A stretch of 39,451 bases of DNA, taken from positions 1 through 39,451 of the IMG/VR virus record IMGVR_UViG_3300006947_000030; one strand, written 5' to 3'. Source of the stretch: a virus. The notes under the pieces were generated by a model. It did not search any database. It saw only the letters and a list, made by a program, of their open reading frames with translations, and had not been told where the DNA came from. Shown here in pieces: positions 6,261-13,616 of this stretch (position 1 is its first letter; the number at the start of each line of letters is the position of its first letter). The translations under genes were made by a program, and so were the position numbers.

Positions 6261-7147
6261 CTATTTTCTATTCTGCTGCTTTTGACGGTCAGCTTCTTCT
6301 TTCAAATATTCTATCAACATAGTAACATACACTTCTCTTTCCCAAGGCACCATATTATCCAATTCACTAAGACTATAATTATGGTGCTGCATCATATTAA
6401 AGTTCACTTGAAAATGATTAACAAGAGAATCGTGGGAGAGGGCTATGAGAAAAAATTCTGTGCGCCCGTCAATACTACATGATTATCTGCTTCACAGCTG
6501 CTACACTTATAATCTAAAGCAATAGTTGCTGCTGGCATATTTTCTAAATGATCTCGTATCATAGTAAACTGTGCAGATGTGAGTGAGTCAATAAAAGAAG
6601 TAACCTCTTCCTTAGATTGTTCTTTCACATTCCAAACTTCTTCATTAGAATAGATTGAAGCAATGCTTGCCTTAACCATACCCATCATTTTATCTATATC
6701 TGAACCGTTACCTAGATCAGCAATATCGTTGACGTCAGGGTAACACATTGTAAGACCTATACCATCGGCAAGCTCAATGTTCATGCCACGATCTGGATCT
6801 TTCTGTTCAACAGTAACTGCATCAAGATTAAATGTTACTTCATTTTTAAAATCACATGACGAGCAGGCTTGTTTTACCTTTGCAGATTCGCCTACTGACT
6901 TAGCTCGTATCTTAATGAAAAGATATTCTAAATCGTACATCGTCAGTTTATTAGGATCTACCTTGCCATACGTACAAGTTTCTATAAGATCTTTCATAGC
7001 ACCGATAATAGCTTGCTCATCCTTTGACTCAGCCGCCATCATAAGTAATTTTTCTTCTTTGACCAAATACGGTCTATAGTCAACAGTAACCTTTGTTGAA
7101 GGAACTGTCATTGTGTATTTTGGTGCATTTAGCTTTGGTAAAGCCAT
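6261..7147 (-). CDS. Frameshift fusion: gp26-like protein extended by 62 residues (tail assembly chaperone GT form)
   Basis: If ribosomes slip back one base on T TTT TTC (6455-6449), the gp26-like frame continues for 62 codons to a TAG at 6263-6261, giving a 295-residue fusion. The extension has no start codon with a ribosome site, yet reads like a real protein: after a hydrophobic linker it has L-S-E-L-D-N-M-V-P-W-E-R-E, then V-T-M-L-I-E-Y-L-K-E-E, a pattern typical of the C-terminal part of tail assembly chaperones. The short product alone ends at 6443. Lambda G/GT uses the same arrangement ahead of its tape measure. Confidence 0.75.
6443..7147 (-). CDS. gp26/gp51-family baseplate hub assembly protein (short, unshifted form)
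   Basis: The 234-residue protein fits the T4 baseplate protein family (PF12322, T4 gp26/gp51): N-terminal P-K-L-N-A-P-K, then V-D-Y-R-P-Y-L-V-K-E-E-K-L-L, characteristic of marine T4-like members. Two C-S-S-C pairs (95/98 and 215/218) could form a zinc ribbon. In T4 these proteins catalyse hub assembly. The stop codon follows a TTTTTTC slippery run by one codon, and the downstream -1 frame is open, so this is also the likely zero-frame chaperone (lambda G-like). A good ribosome site (AGGAGTGA) precedes the ATG at 7147. Confidence 0.8.
   Translation of the reverse strand: MALPKLNAPKYTMTVPSTKVTVDYRPYLVKEEKLLMMAAESKDEQAIIGAMKDLIETCTYGKVDPNKLTMYDLEYLFIKIRAKSVGESAKVKQACSSCDFKNEVTFNLDAVTVEQKDPDRGMNIELADGIGLTMCYPDVNDIADLGNGSDIDKMMGMVKASIASIYSNEEVWNVKEQSKEEVTSFIDSLTSAQFTMIRDHLENMPAATIALDYKCSSCEADNHVVLTGAQNFFS
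6449..6455 (-). promoter_or_regulatory. Programmed -1 ribosomal frameshift site (slippery heptamer T TTT TTC)
   Basis: In the zero frame the codons read AAT TTT TTC TCA TAG, so the heptamer T TTT TTC (6455 down to 6449) has the canonical X XXY YYZ form. Slippage to the -1 frame bypasses the TAG at 6445-6443 and enters the 62-codon extension. Both Phe tRNAs keep their first two pairs after the shift. Confidence 0.8.
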
Positions 7148-7176
7148 TTCACGTCACTCCTGTATAAAATAATTTA

Positions 7177-7887
7177 CTACTGTAATATATTTCTTAATTG
7201 GTTAATTGAATTAGATACGATGTCACCACCGCGACCTGCTAGATCTGAAAAGCCATCAGCTGTGCTTACTTCTTCCCAATCTTCATATGCCATAGTAATA
7301 CTCACCTTGAGCGTAGTATTTTCTGAGGCGTTAGAAAGCTCCATTGAACCTAAGGTTGTAGGGAAAGCTTTCTTTAATCGAATAGTTTTAACTGGAATAT
7401 AGTCTGTGTTACCCATCACTTGAATAAGCATATCAGTAGCTATATCATCAACGAATGCAACACCTTTACTTTCACTGCTTGGATCTATAATAGCTTGTTG
7501 CCACGAGTTAAAATAGTTCCATATGTACATGTCGTTAGTTAAGTGGAATGTTAGACTTACATCTTCATTCATATACGCATAAGGCTTCTTCACGGCCTTG
7601 AGCGTAGTATAATGTTCTTGTGTTGCGATCTGTCGACCTGGAATACTCACTGATTCACATAGCAAATACATATCACGTGGATCTTCAACAAAGCTTGCCA
7701 AAGATAAACTACCGCCACTGATGAGAGTTCTTGCTGCGTTCCCAACAATACCTTCTACATCTGTATTGAATATAGAAGGTTTTTTACCAGGGTGTGATAT
7801 GTATAGCGCAAAGCGATTAGCTTTTGCTAAACCTCCTCTACGACCGATAGTAGACTTAAGTGCGTCTATGCCTGCAGGTAATGCCAT
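7177..7887 (-). CDS. gp19/gp54-family tail-tube protein (probable baseplate tube initiator)
   Basis: This 236-residue protein has the T4 gp19-family pattern: N-terminal A-G-I-D-A-L-K-S-T-I, a beta-rich core with S-I-P-G-R-Q-I-A-T near 75-83, a F-H-L-T-N-D-M-Y-I-W-x-Y-F segment, and the final beta strands ending K-V-S-I-T-M-A-Y-E-D-W. T4 has two such proteins, the major tube gp19 (163 residues) and the initiator gp54 (320). Its place among baseplate genes, next to gp4 and opposite gp48, favours gp54. I chose the ATG at 7887, which overlaps the upstream stop (TAATG) and sits behind AGAGGATG; an upstream start at 7914 would add nine residues. Confidence 0.7.
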   Translation of the reverse strand: MALPAGIDALKSTIGRRGGLAKANRFALYISHPGKKPSIFNTDVEGIVGNAARTLISGGSLSLASFVEDPRDMYLLCESVSIPGRQIATQEHYTTLKAVKKPYAYMNEDVSLTFHLTNDMYIWNYFNSWQQAIIDPSSESKGVAFVDDIATDMLIQVMGNTDYIPVKTIRLKKAFPTTLGSMELSNASENTTLKVSITMAYEDWEEVSTADGFSDLAGRGGDIVSNSINQLRNILQ

Positions 7888-8474
7888 TAGATCATCCTCT
7901 TCGATGCGCCCCAAACGTGGGTTTTGTTTTTACCTTGGAACTGTTCTGTCGGAAGGAATATAGCGATATCCCATTCTGGTGCTTCAACTCTTGCAACAGT
8001 ACCTTGAATGTTTGCAGTAAGATAACGCTTAAAGCATGGTTGAAATTCACGGTATTTAGCTACCGATTTTAATAAACTATAATTCAACCTTAGCTTTGTA
8101 CCATCATCGAACCTAGAGTTGTTAGCGGTTTCCATTAGTTTATCAAGGAACTTTGCGCGTAACATGGGTGATAGGTAATGTAGGTTAAGACCGTAAAAAC
8201 CATCTTTAGTTGGCTCAACCATAATGGTTAAGGGAAACGCATCCCAATATGGTAAGGTTTTTCTAAACTTAGCATCGTAGAAAAACATGTACATGTCACC
8301 AGCTTCTGGGTTTTTAGTCTTCTTTAAAGCTTCGTCCTTTAATAGAGACTGACGATTAACACCAGATAATTCCGTAGTTTTTTTACGGAACCAAGCTCTG
8401 GCTTCTTTAGATCTTGCCTGCAAACCTTTGCGGTAAGCCTCGATCTCTAATTTGTGAAATAATGAATTTTCCAT
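7887..8474 (-). CDS. Possible DNA end protector gp2-like protein
   Basis: The 195-residue protein is basic with a helical N-terminus, and a central D-M-Y-M-F-F-Y-D-A-K-F-R motif followed by T-L-P-Y-W-D-x-F-P-L and D-G-F-Y-G-L-N-L-H-Y-L-S-P. I associate that block with T4-like gp2, which coats DNA ends in the head, and T4 places gp2 directly next to gp4. Recognition is from memory and the protein is shorter than T4 gp2 (274), so the name is tentative. The ATG lies exactly five bases after a minus-strand TATAAATA, with no clear ribosome site, so a leaderless transcript is likely. Confidence 0.5.
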   Translation of the reverse strand: MENSLFHKLEIEAYRKGLQARSKEARAWFRKKTTELSGVNRQSLLKDEALKKTKNPEAGDMYMFFYDAKFRKTLPYWDAFPLTIMVEPTKDGFYGLNLHYLSPMLRAKFLDKLMETANNSRFDDGTKLRLNYSLLKSVAKYREFQPCFKRYLTANIQGTVARVEAPEWDIAIFLPTEQFQGKNKTHVWGASKRMI

Positions 8475-8479
8475 ACTAC

Positions 8480-8487
8480 TATTTATA
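8480..8487 (-). promoter_or_regulatory. T4-type late promoter (TATAAATA)
   Basis: A perfect TATAAATA reads from 8487 to 8480 on the minus strand, followed by GTAGT and the ATG at 8474. T4 late transcripts start about six bases after the element, which here is the A of the ATG. Confidence 0.75.
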
Positions 8488-8489
8488 CC

Positions 8490-8939
8490 TTATTTAAGGA
8501 TCTTTATTCCCATGGACTTAAGAACGTCTTCGTGCCATATAACAAAATGCCATCCACGATTATCACAAAACTCTTCTGCAGCTCTCCACTTAGATTGATT
8601 CTTAATGTATGTCAATGCTTCAGTGATAGATCTACGAGATCGCCGAGTAACTTTAGGAGGTATAGTTTCTTTCTTAGGTTTAATCTCTACAAGGTATTGT
8701 GCCCCTGACCTATCTTTATAATATACGTCAACAAAGTACCGATGCATACGTTTATCTGTCTCACATCGGTAAGGTATTACTACTTCTTCTGAGTTCCATT
8801 CAACAATATCAGGGTTTGCATCTATCCATCTGAATGTATTTCTTTCCCATAATGATCTATAAACAACCTTATCTGGGTCACCTTTGTATTTTTCTGCGTT
8901 TTTAGGGCGGTATTTCCCCTTGTACGTCATTCGAGCCAT
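8490..8939 (-). CDS. 4: Head completion nuclease gp4
   Basis: The 149-residue protein matches T4 gp4: N-terminal Y-K-G-K-Y-R-P-K, K-Y-K-G-D-P-x-K-V-x-Y-R-S-x-W-E, then N-P-D-I-V-E-W-x-S-E-E, I-P-Y-R, and H-R-Y-F-V-D-V. Acidic D71 with E85-I-K87 forms a PD-(D/E)XK-like nuclease core, with W48/E51 in front. gp4 acts with gp2 to finish packaged heads before tail joining. It is the first gene of the minus-strand operon that runs to 4682 and starts at 8939, with AAGG upstream, opposite gp48. Confidence 0.88.
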   Translation of the reverse strand: MARMTYKGKYRPKNAEKYKGDPDKVVYRSLWERNTFRWIDANPDIVEWNSEEVVIPYRCETDKRMHRYFVDVYYKDRSGAQYLVEIKPKKETIPPKVTRRSRRSITEALTYIKNQSKWRAAEEFCDNRGWHFVIWHEDVLKSMGIKILK

Positions 8940-8947
8940 TATAAATA
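8940..8947 (+). promoter_or_regulatory. T4-type late promoter for the baseplate operon
   Basis: A perfect TATAAATA at 8940-8947 begins one base after the gp4 start codon on the other strand. The gp48 ATG is at 8989 behind ACGGAG (8977-8982), leaving a leader of about 36 bases. Confidence 0.8.
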
Positions 8948-8983
8948 ACCTTATAGTATTTTAAAAGTTTACAGTTACGGAGC

Positions 8984-8991
8984 TATTTATG
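8984..8991 (-). promoter_or_regulatory. Probable late promoter for the gp4 operon (CATAAATA variant)
   Basis: CATAAATA reads from 8991 to 8984 on the minus strand, one mismatch from the late consensus, overlapping the gp48 start codon. It would give a leader of about 40 bases to gp4 at 8939. A similar CATAAATA faces a TATAAATA at 34405-34412. Confidence 0.45.
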
Positions 8992-9804
8992 GCACTTCGA
9001 TATCCCCTTAATCACGACGCAGGTGACAAACCTTTTATTTTGTTCACTTCACATCGTGCAAAATATACAACTGCGTTTAAGTCTGATAGCGGGGCGGTAA
9101 AGGAAATCCACAAAAATGATTCTGGTTCTTGTGCAATGTACATGCCTCAAGGTTTTCAGGTATCAGACACTATGCGTTATGAATCAGCTGCTGGTGGTTT
9201 AGCTGGTGGCGTTATAGAAAATGTCATTAACGAAAATAGTGACTATAGTCTGGATGATGTGGTCAACGTTGCATCAACCGGTGTTGCTTCAGCAACTACA
9301 GCACTTGCTGGATTAATAGGTAATGCCGTTGGCGGGCCCGCTGGAGCGTTTGCTGCAGGTACAGGTGGTGCTTCAGTAGGTACAGCTTTAGAAGCTATTC
9401 GAAGCAAGAAAATGCAGAACACTTTAAACCCTCAAGAGTTTATGCTTTTCAGAGCCCCAGGTATGAGAGCATTTAGTTTTACTTTTAGTATGATACCTTC
9501 CTCACAAACAGAAGCTGAGCAAGTGACAAAGATTATTAAATTCTTTCGTACTAAAATGTATCCTACTCTTGATGCAAAAGCTCTGATGTATAACTTTCCT
9601 GAAGTGTTTAATGTTTCATTTCATAATGTTCAAGGTATTCCTAAGATTGCGGAAGCTGCATTAACAAATGCTAGCACAACGTTTAACCCTAACAGCATGT
9701 CTTATTTTAAGCGATCACAGACACCTGTTGAAATCGGCTTGACATTATCATTCCAAGAGTTAATGCCATTGTCGCAGAAAAATATAATAGAGGATGATTT
9801 TTAA
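8989..9804 (+). CDS. 48: Baseplate tail-tube cap, gp48-like
   Basis: The 271-residue protein has the gp48 pattern of marine T4-like phages: N-terminal L-R-Y-P-L-N, M-Y-M-P-Q-G-F-Q-V, a Gly/Ala-rich hydrophobic insert at about 105-135, then N-P-Q-E-F-M-L-F-R and R-A-F-S-F-T-F-S-M-I-P-S-S-Q-x-E-A, followed by F-F-R-T-K-M-Y-P. T4 gp48 (364 residues) caps the baseplate hub and lets tube polymerisation start on gp54. Its 3' end overlaps gp53 by TAATG. It is the first gene of the plus-strand baseplate operon. Confidence 0.82.
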   Translation: MALRYPLNHDAGDKPFILFTSHRAKYTTAFKSDSGAVKEIHKNDSGSCAMYMPQGFQVSDTMRYESAAGGLAGGVIENVINENSDYSLDDVVNVASTGVASATTALAGLIGNAVGGPAGAFAAGTGGASVGTALEAIRSKKMQNTLNPQEFMLFRAPGMRAFSFTFSMIPSSQTEAEQVTKIIKFFRTKMYPTLDAKALMYNFPEVFNVSFHNVQGIPKIAEAALTNASTTFNPNSMSYFKRSQTPVEIGLTLSFQELMPLSQKNIIEDDF

Positions 9805-10571
9805 TGGCATACTTTAAAACCTTTAATAATGTGGAATACGACTTTGATGGTAGCGGTATTAATAAAACTATTAAAGACCTATCCCAGTATTCTACTATTA
9901 TCTCTAAAAACTTAGATAATGTTTCTTTCTATTCTTATTATAGTATACTAGATGGAGAAAGGCCGGACACTGTATCGCAAAAACTATATGGAACACCTGC
10001 TTATTATTGGATGTTCTTTCTTATAAACGAAGACCTTCAGAATTACTGGCACGATTGGCCTAAGGGTTCTGAAGCTTTACGTAGTTATATAGAAGCAGAG
10101 TTTGTTGGCCTTGCAGCAATCTTTGATGCAGACGTATCCGCGTTTGGTAAATTTGTAAAAGGCGGAACAGTGCAAGGTTCTCTTTCATTAGCAACCGGTA
10201 AAGTTGTAGGGATATATCCTACAGCCGGCTATATTCAAATAGAACAAGATACAACATCACCCGCAGATTTTAGAACGGCTGGAGAAACTATCACACTTAC
10301 TGCATCTAATAGTGCACTCGCTGCTGATGTTGGTAAGGTAGGTAATACCTTATCTTGTACTTCTATTGTTAAAGCTGCTTATGGTCCTGCGCACCACATA
10401 AGTGATAGCACGCTTGAGAGAACTCGTAGACAAATGGCAGGAACAAGTCCTGTTACAAACTTCGAAGTAAGTACCGCTCAAAACCTTGCTAAGTCAAAAA
10501 TAAAAGTTGTTAAACCAGAATTTGTTGGTGATATTGTAGAAGCTTTTGAAAAAGCAATGAGAGAATCATAA
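9804..10571 (+). CDS. 53: Baseplate wedge protein gp53
   Basis: The 255-residue protein has the gp53 signature Y-S-Y-Y-x-I-x-x-G-E-R-P-D-T-V-S-Q-K-L-Y-G-T-P and Y-Y-W-M-F-F-L-I-N (about residues 45-80), equivalent to T4 Y-G-N-P-Q-L-Y-W-V. gp53 staples neighbouring wedges around the hub. The middle (about 110-170) is a beta-rich segment that resembles a structural insert, and the C-terminus is helical. It overlaps gp48 and is separated from gp27 by one base. Confidence 0.85.
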   Translation: MAYFKTFNNVEYDFDGSGINKTIKDLSQYSTIISKNLDNVSFYSYYSILDGERPDTVSQKLYGTPAYYWMFFLINEDLQNYWHDWPKGSEALRSYIEAEFVGLAAIFDADVSAFGKFVKGGTVQGSLSLATGKVVGIYPTAGYIQIEQDTTSPADFRTAGETITLTASNSALAADVGKVGNTLSCTSIVKAAYGPAHHISDSTLERTRRQMAGTSPVTNFEVSTAQNLAKSKIKVVKPEFVGDIVEAFEKAMRES

Positions 10572-10572
10572 T

Positions 10573-11877
10573 ATGCCAGAACCTATGACTAATGATTTAA
10601 GAGATGCTTCTCCAAGAATATTAAGAGACCTAAGGGTCTATATCTCAACGCGCATTGAAGAAGTAGAAATTACTCATCTTGTTATTGAGGTATCTATCTT
10701 TGAGGCTATCGATAACCCGTTCTTACACGGCGAAGTAATATTTGCTGATAACGCAGGCCTTGTGGCTATTCTTCCTATAATAGGTCAAGAAGAAGTGCGT
10801 ATCAAATTTACAAGGAGAGGCAAGACAGTAGAAAAAACATTTGCTTGTACTCGAGTTAAAGGTATAAAGAAAGTATCAGGAGAATCAGCAGGTGTTGTAT
10901 TAACTATTACTTCTAAGAAACATTTGACCAATGCAGTATCTTTATTTTCTAAATCATATAGTGGCTTAGCATCAGATATTATTGACAGCATCCACTTTAA
11001 TTACTTTGCCGAACATATAGATGTTAAGACACCATCATCAAGTGCACATCACATAGTATTCCCTTATAGTAAACCATATGCAGCTATTGATACAGTAATA
11101 AGTAAAACATTTGGAGAAGATGGAACTCCATATTTTTTATTCGAAAATTTATTTGGTGACAAGCCGATACTACAATCACTACAGTCTATGGTTGGCGATG
11201 CAAAGGATATAAAAAATCTTCCGGTGCTTTCTAGTAGAAAAGTAACGAACAAGGATTATACTGGCCAGGGCACACGATACTTAGACGATTCTTTGGGCGT
11301 ACTATATGAATATGAAATAATTAAAAATTCAGATACCTTAAAAATTCTGAGCGGTGGAGCTTTACTTAATAATACTATTAGACTTAATGTTGCGAATAAC
11401 GAATGGTCTGAAATTGAGTTTAATCATTCTTTACATGCTCCAACCTTAGCTCCATTAGATCCGTATAGATTGTATACTGTTGATGCAAAGAATCTTAATT
11501 CAAATGAGCTTAAACCTTCTGTTAGTCTTGAAATGCATAACCCTATCGCATATGAATCATTAGGTGTAACAGATCTTAATACTCAAAGCGATTCATTATC
11601 ATTGACTAAGCTTGATTCACGAATTACAAGGATAAATGATATGGTACGCATATCCACTTATTCTGATTCAGACCCTGAGAATTATCAAGCTGGTAAATCT
11701 GTAAACCTAATAATTACTCCTAATAAACCAGCGTTAGCTGGTGAACCAAATGATAAGGACGAATTATTTTCTGGATCTTATGTCATATCTAGGATTAGAC
11801 ATTACATTAAAGGAGCTGAATATACTGTGTCAATGGAATTAATACGTGATGGTTTAAGCTTCATGGAGAATAATTAA
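10573..11877 (+). CDS. 27: Baseplate hub subunit gp27-like
   Basis: A 434-residue protein with the T4 gp27 style: early L-R-V-Y-I-S-T, S-I-F-E-A-I-D-N-P-F-L-H-G-E-V-I-F-x-D, then I-x-G-Q-E-E-V, and K-x-V-x-G (about residue 95), the tube-like domain of the central hub. T4 gp27 is 391 residues and forms the trimeric torus that holds gp5. It sits directly before gp5, sharing the ATG (TAATG overlap at 11877), as expected for proteins that assemble together. Confidence 0.85.
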   Translation: MPEPMTNDLRDASPRILRDLRVYISTRIEEVEITHLVIEVSIFEAIDNPFLHGEVIFADNAGLVAILPIIGQEEVRIKFTRRGKTVEKTFACTRVKGIKKVSGESAGVVLTITSKKHLTNAVSLFSKSYSGLASDIIDSIHFNYFAEHIDVKTPSSSAHHIVFPYSKPYAAIDTVISKTFGEDGTPYFLFENLFGDKPILQSLQSMVGDAKDIKNLPVLSSRKVTNKDYTGQGTRYLDDSLGVLYEYEIIKNSDTLKILSGGALLNNTIRLNVANNEWSEIEFNHSLHAPTLAPLDPYRLYTVDAKNLNSNELKPSVSLEMHNPIAYESLGVTDLNTQSDSLSLTKLDSRITRINDMVRISTYSDSDPENYQAGKSVNLIITPNKPALAGEPNDKDELFSGSYVISRIRHYIKGAEYTVSMELIRDGLSFMENN

Positions 11878-12884
11878 TGTTATATTTTGGAACAGTAGAA
11901 GATCGTAATGACCCTCAGGAAATTGGACGAGTAAGAGTCCGAGTGTTTGGGTTACACAGTTCTGATAAAATTAATGATATTCCTACGTCATCATTGCCGT
12001 GGGCTCCTGTCATGAATCCTACAACTACTCCTGGAAATTCAGGCTTAGGACAAACTCCGTTCCTGGTTCCTGGTTCTTGGGTAGTATTATCGTTTCTTGA
12101 TGAAGATATGCAATCGCCTATTGTTATGGGTTCTGTGCATGGTCTACCATATACAAAACCTAATTCAGAAAATGGATTTGCAGATCCAACCGCAACATTT
12201 CCAAGAGAAGTTAACGAATCATCTATACCTCGACGTGCTCGTGGCACAAGTAATATAGTAAAACAAGTAGCTGGAACTGAACCTGCTGATCCTTATAATG
12301 CAAAATACCCATACAACCATGTATTTAGTTCTGAGTCAGGACACATGATAGAGATGGATGATACACCTAACCACGAAAGAGTTCACGTATATCATCGCAG
12401 TGGTTCATACGTTGAAATCCATCCTGACGGTTCTATGGTAGTTCATTCAAGTAATCATTACAACTCAAGTCAAAAGCTTGAAATAAATGTTACTAATAAT
12501 GCTGACATTAACGTTGGTGGTAATATAAACGTAAAAGCTGGTGGTACATTAGATATTCATAGTTCAGGTAATATTAAAATGTCATCGGTTGGTAGTATTG
12601 ATATTGCAGCAGGTACTACATTTAAAGCATCGTCAGCTGGTGAGATGGACTTATTTGGTTCTCTTATAAATCTTAAAAAGCCAGGGGTAGTTGCTACTAG
12701 TCCTTCGTACGTTGCATCAACTACTGCTAACGCGACCTTGGTAACTCCATTAAATTCCGTTGTTGAGCCTGATGGTAATTCATCTTACTCAACACAAACT
12801 GCGGCAGGCGTAACAGTTCCACGTAAAGATCAATCTTCTGTGGCTACAACGTTTAAGCCAGTAATTCCTGAGTGGTTGCAGTAA
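11877..12884 (+). CDS. 5: Baseplate central spike, gp5-like without lysozyme domain
   Basis: The N-terminal 90 residues form a gp5/VgrG OB-fold: F-G-T-V-E-D-R-x-D-P, I-G-R-V-R-V-R-V-F-G-L-H, L-P-W-A-P-V-M, and G-S-W-V-V-L-S-F-L-D-E-D. The C-terminal part (about 160-275) has short beta repeats of the N-I-N-V-x-A-G-G type, a triple-stranded spike helix. T4 gp5 has 575 residues with a lysozyme domain between these parts; here there is no room for it and no lysozyme motif. The tip is supplied by the PAAR protein that starts in its stop codon. Confidence 0.88.
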   Translation: MLYFGTVEDRNDPQEIGRVRVRVFGLHSSDKINDIPTSSLPWAPVMNPTTTPGNSGLGQTPFLVPGSWVVLSFLDEDMQSPIVMGSVHGLPYTKPNSENGFADPTATFPREVNESSIPRRARGTSNIVKQVAGTEPADPYNAKYPYNHVFSSESGHMIEMDDTPNHERVHVYHRSGSYVEIHPDGSMVVHSSNHYNSSQKLEINVTNNADINVGGNINVKAGGTLDIHSSGNIKMSSVGSIDIAAGTTFKASSAGEMDLFGSLINLKKPGVVATSPSYVASTTANATLVTPLNSVVEPDGNSSYSTQTAAGVTVPRKDQSSVATTFKPVIPEWLQ

Positions 12885-13183
12885 TGCCAAAAGCATGTAG
12901 AATAACTGATCTAATTACGATACACGAATGTGGTGTTATTCCTACAGCACTCACTGGATCGGCTGATGTATTCATAGAAGGTAAAGGTGCGCATAGACAA
13001 GAAGATTCAAATTCTTCACATCCTGCCGTGCCTGAAGCAAGTGGTTGTACACCGCATATAACACAACTAACTTCTGGTTCTCCAGACATTTTTGTTAATG
13101 GTAAACCCTTGGCCAGAGTAGGTGATTCATATGGCTGTGGTATCGAATTAACTTCGGGTGCGAGTAACGTTTCCGCGAATTAG
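12884..13183 (+). CDS. PAAR-repeat spike tip protein
   Basis: A 99-residue PAAR protein: K-A-C-R-I-T-D at the N-terminus, a V-F-I-E-G turn and H-R-Q-E-D-S, a histidine/cysteine pattern (H29-type, H51, C60, H63, C89) suited to the metal-bound apex, and I-F-V-N-G-K-P-L-A-R-V-G-D. PAAR caps the gp5 beta-helix with a sharp metal-binding cone (T4 gp5.4). I use the ATG at 12884, overlapping the gp5 stop as TAATG. Confidence 0.88.
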   Translation: MPKACRITDLITIHECGVIPTALTGSADVFIEGKGAHRQEDSNSSHPAVPEASGCTPHITQLTSGSPDIFVNGKPLARVGDSYGCGIELTSGASNVSAN

Positions 13184-13186
13184 GGT

Positions 13187-13194
13187 TATAAATA
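13187..13194 (+). promoter_or_regulatory. T4-type late promoter directly before gp25
   Basis: A perfect TATAAATA at 13187-13194 is followed by ACAGT and the ATG at 13200. The expected transcription start is the A of the start codon, as at 8480-8487. Confidence 0.75.
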
Positions 13195-13199
13195 ACAGT

Positions 13200-13616
13200 A
13201 TGGCAAATACAAATTCAAATATTAGCTCTCGTAAAAAGCCTTACGCTGACTTTGATTTTTCTTTTTTAAAGCATCCTGTAACCGGTGATGTTCCTATTAA
13301 AAGAGATGTTGAAGCGGTGAAACAGTCTGTGCGTAATATCTTACTCACAAGACGCGGCGAGAAATTCTTTGATCCAGATTTTGGTGGATCATTAACTGAG
13401 TTCCTTTTTGAAAACTTCGACCCGATAGTCAAAGCAGATATGGAACAAAGAATTATCGGTACTCTTAGAAACTATGAGCCGAGAGTAAAAGTTTTAGATG
13501 TACGCATTGAAGATCTATCTTATAGAAATGCACTAAGCTTAAACTTAGAAGTACAAATCCTGTCACCTGAAGACGTGACCACAAACATAGAATTCATTAT
13601 TGAGAGGCTCAGATAA
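13200..13616 (+). CDS. 25: Baseplate wedge subunit gp25
   Basis: The 138-residue protein is a gp25-family wedge: F-D-F-S-F near the start, T-G-D-V-P-I-K-R-D-V-E-A-V-K-Q-S-V-R-N-I-L-L-T and R-R-G-E-K-F-F-D-P-D-F-G (about 47-58), then L-F-E-N and a C-terminal I-E-D-L-S-Y. gp25 joins the sheath initiator ring to the wedge; T6SS TssE is a homologue. The start is the ATG at 13200; an upstream GTG frame (13158) overlaps the PAAR gene and has no gp25 features. No ribosome site precedes the ATG. The next gene starts right after its stop. Confidence 0.9.
   Translation: MANTNSNISSRKKPYADFDFSFLKHPVTGDVPIKRDVEAVKQSVRNILLTRRGEKFFDPDFGGSLTEFLFENFDPIVKADMEQRIIGTLRNYEPRVKVLDVRIEDLSYRNALSLNLEVQILSPEDVTTNIEFIIERLR

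Noticed and set aside
6282-6482. 66-codon plus-strand frame between tape measure and gp26-like gene
   Set aside because: The minus strand here encodes the conserved frameshift extension, which explains the region.
13158-13199. GTG-started extension of gp25
   Set aside because: It overlaps the end of the PAAR gene and the late promoter; the residues do not resemble gp25.
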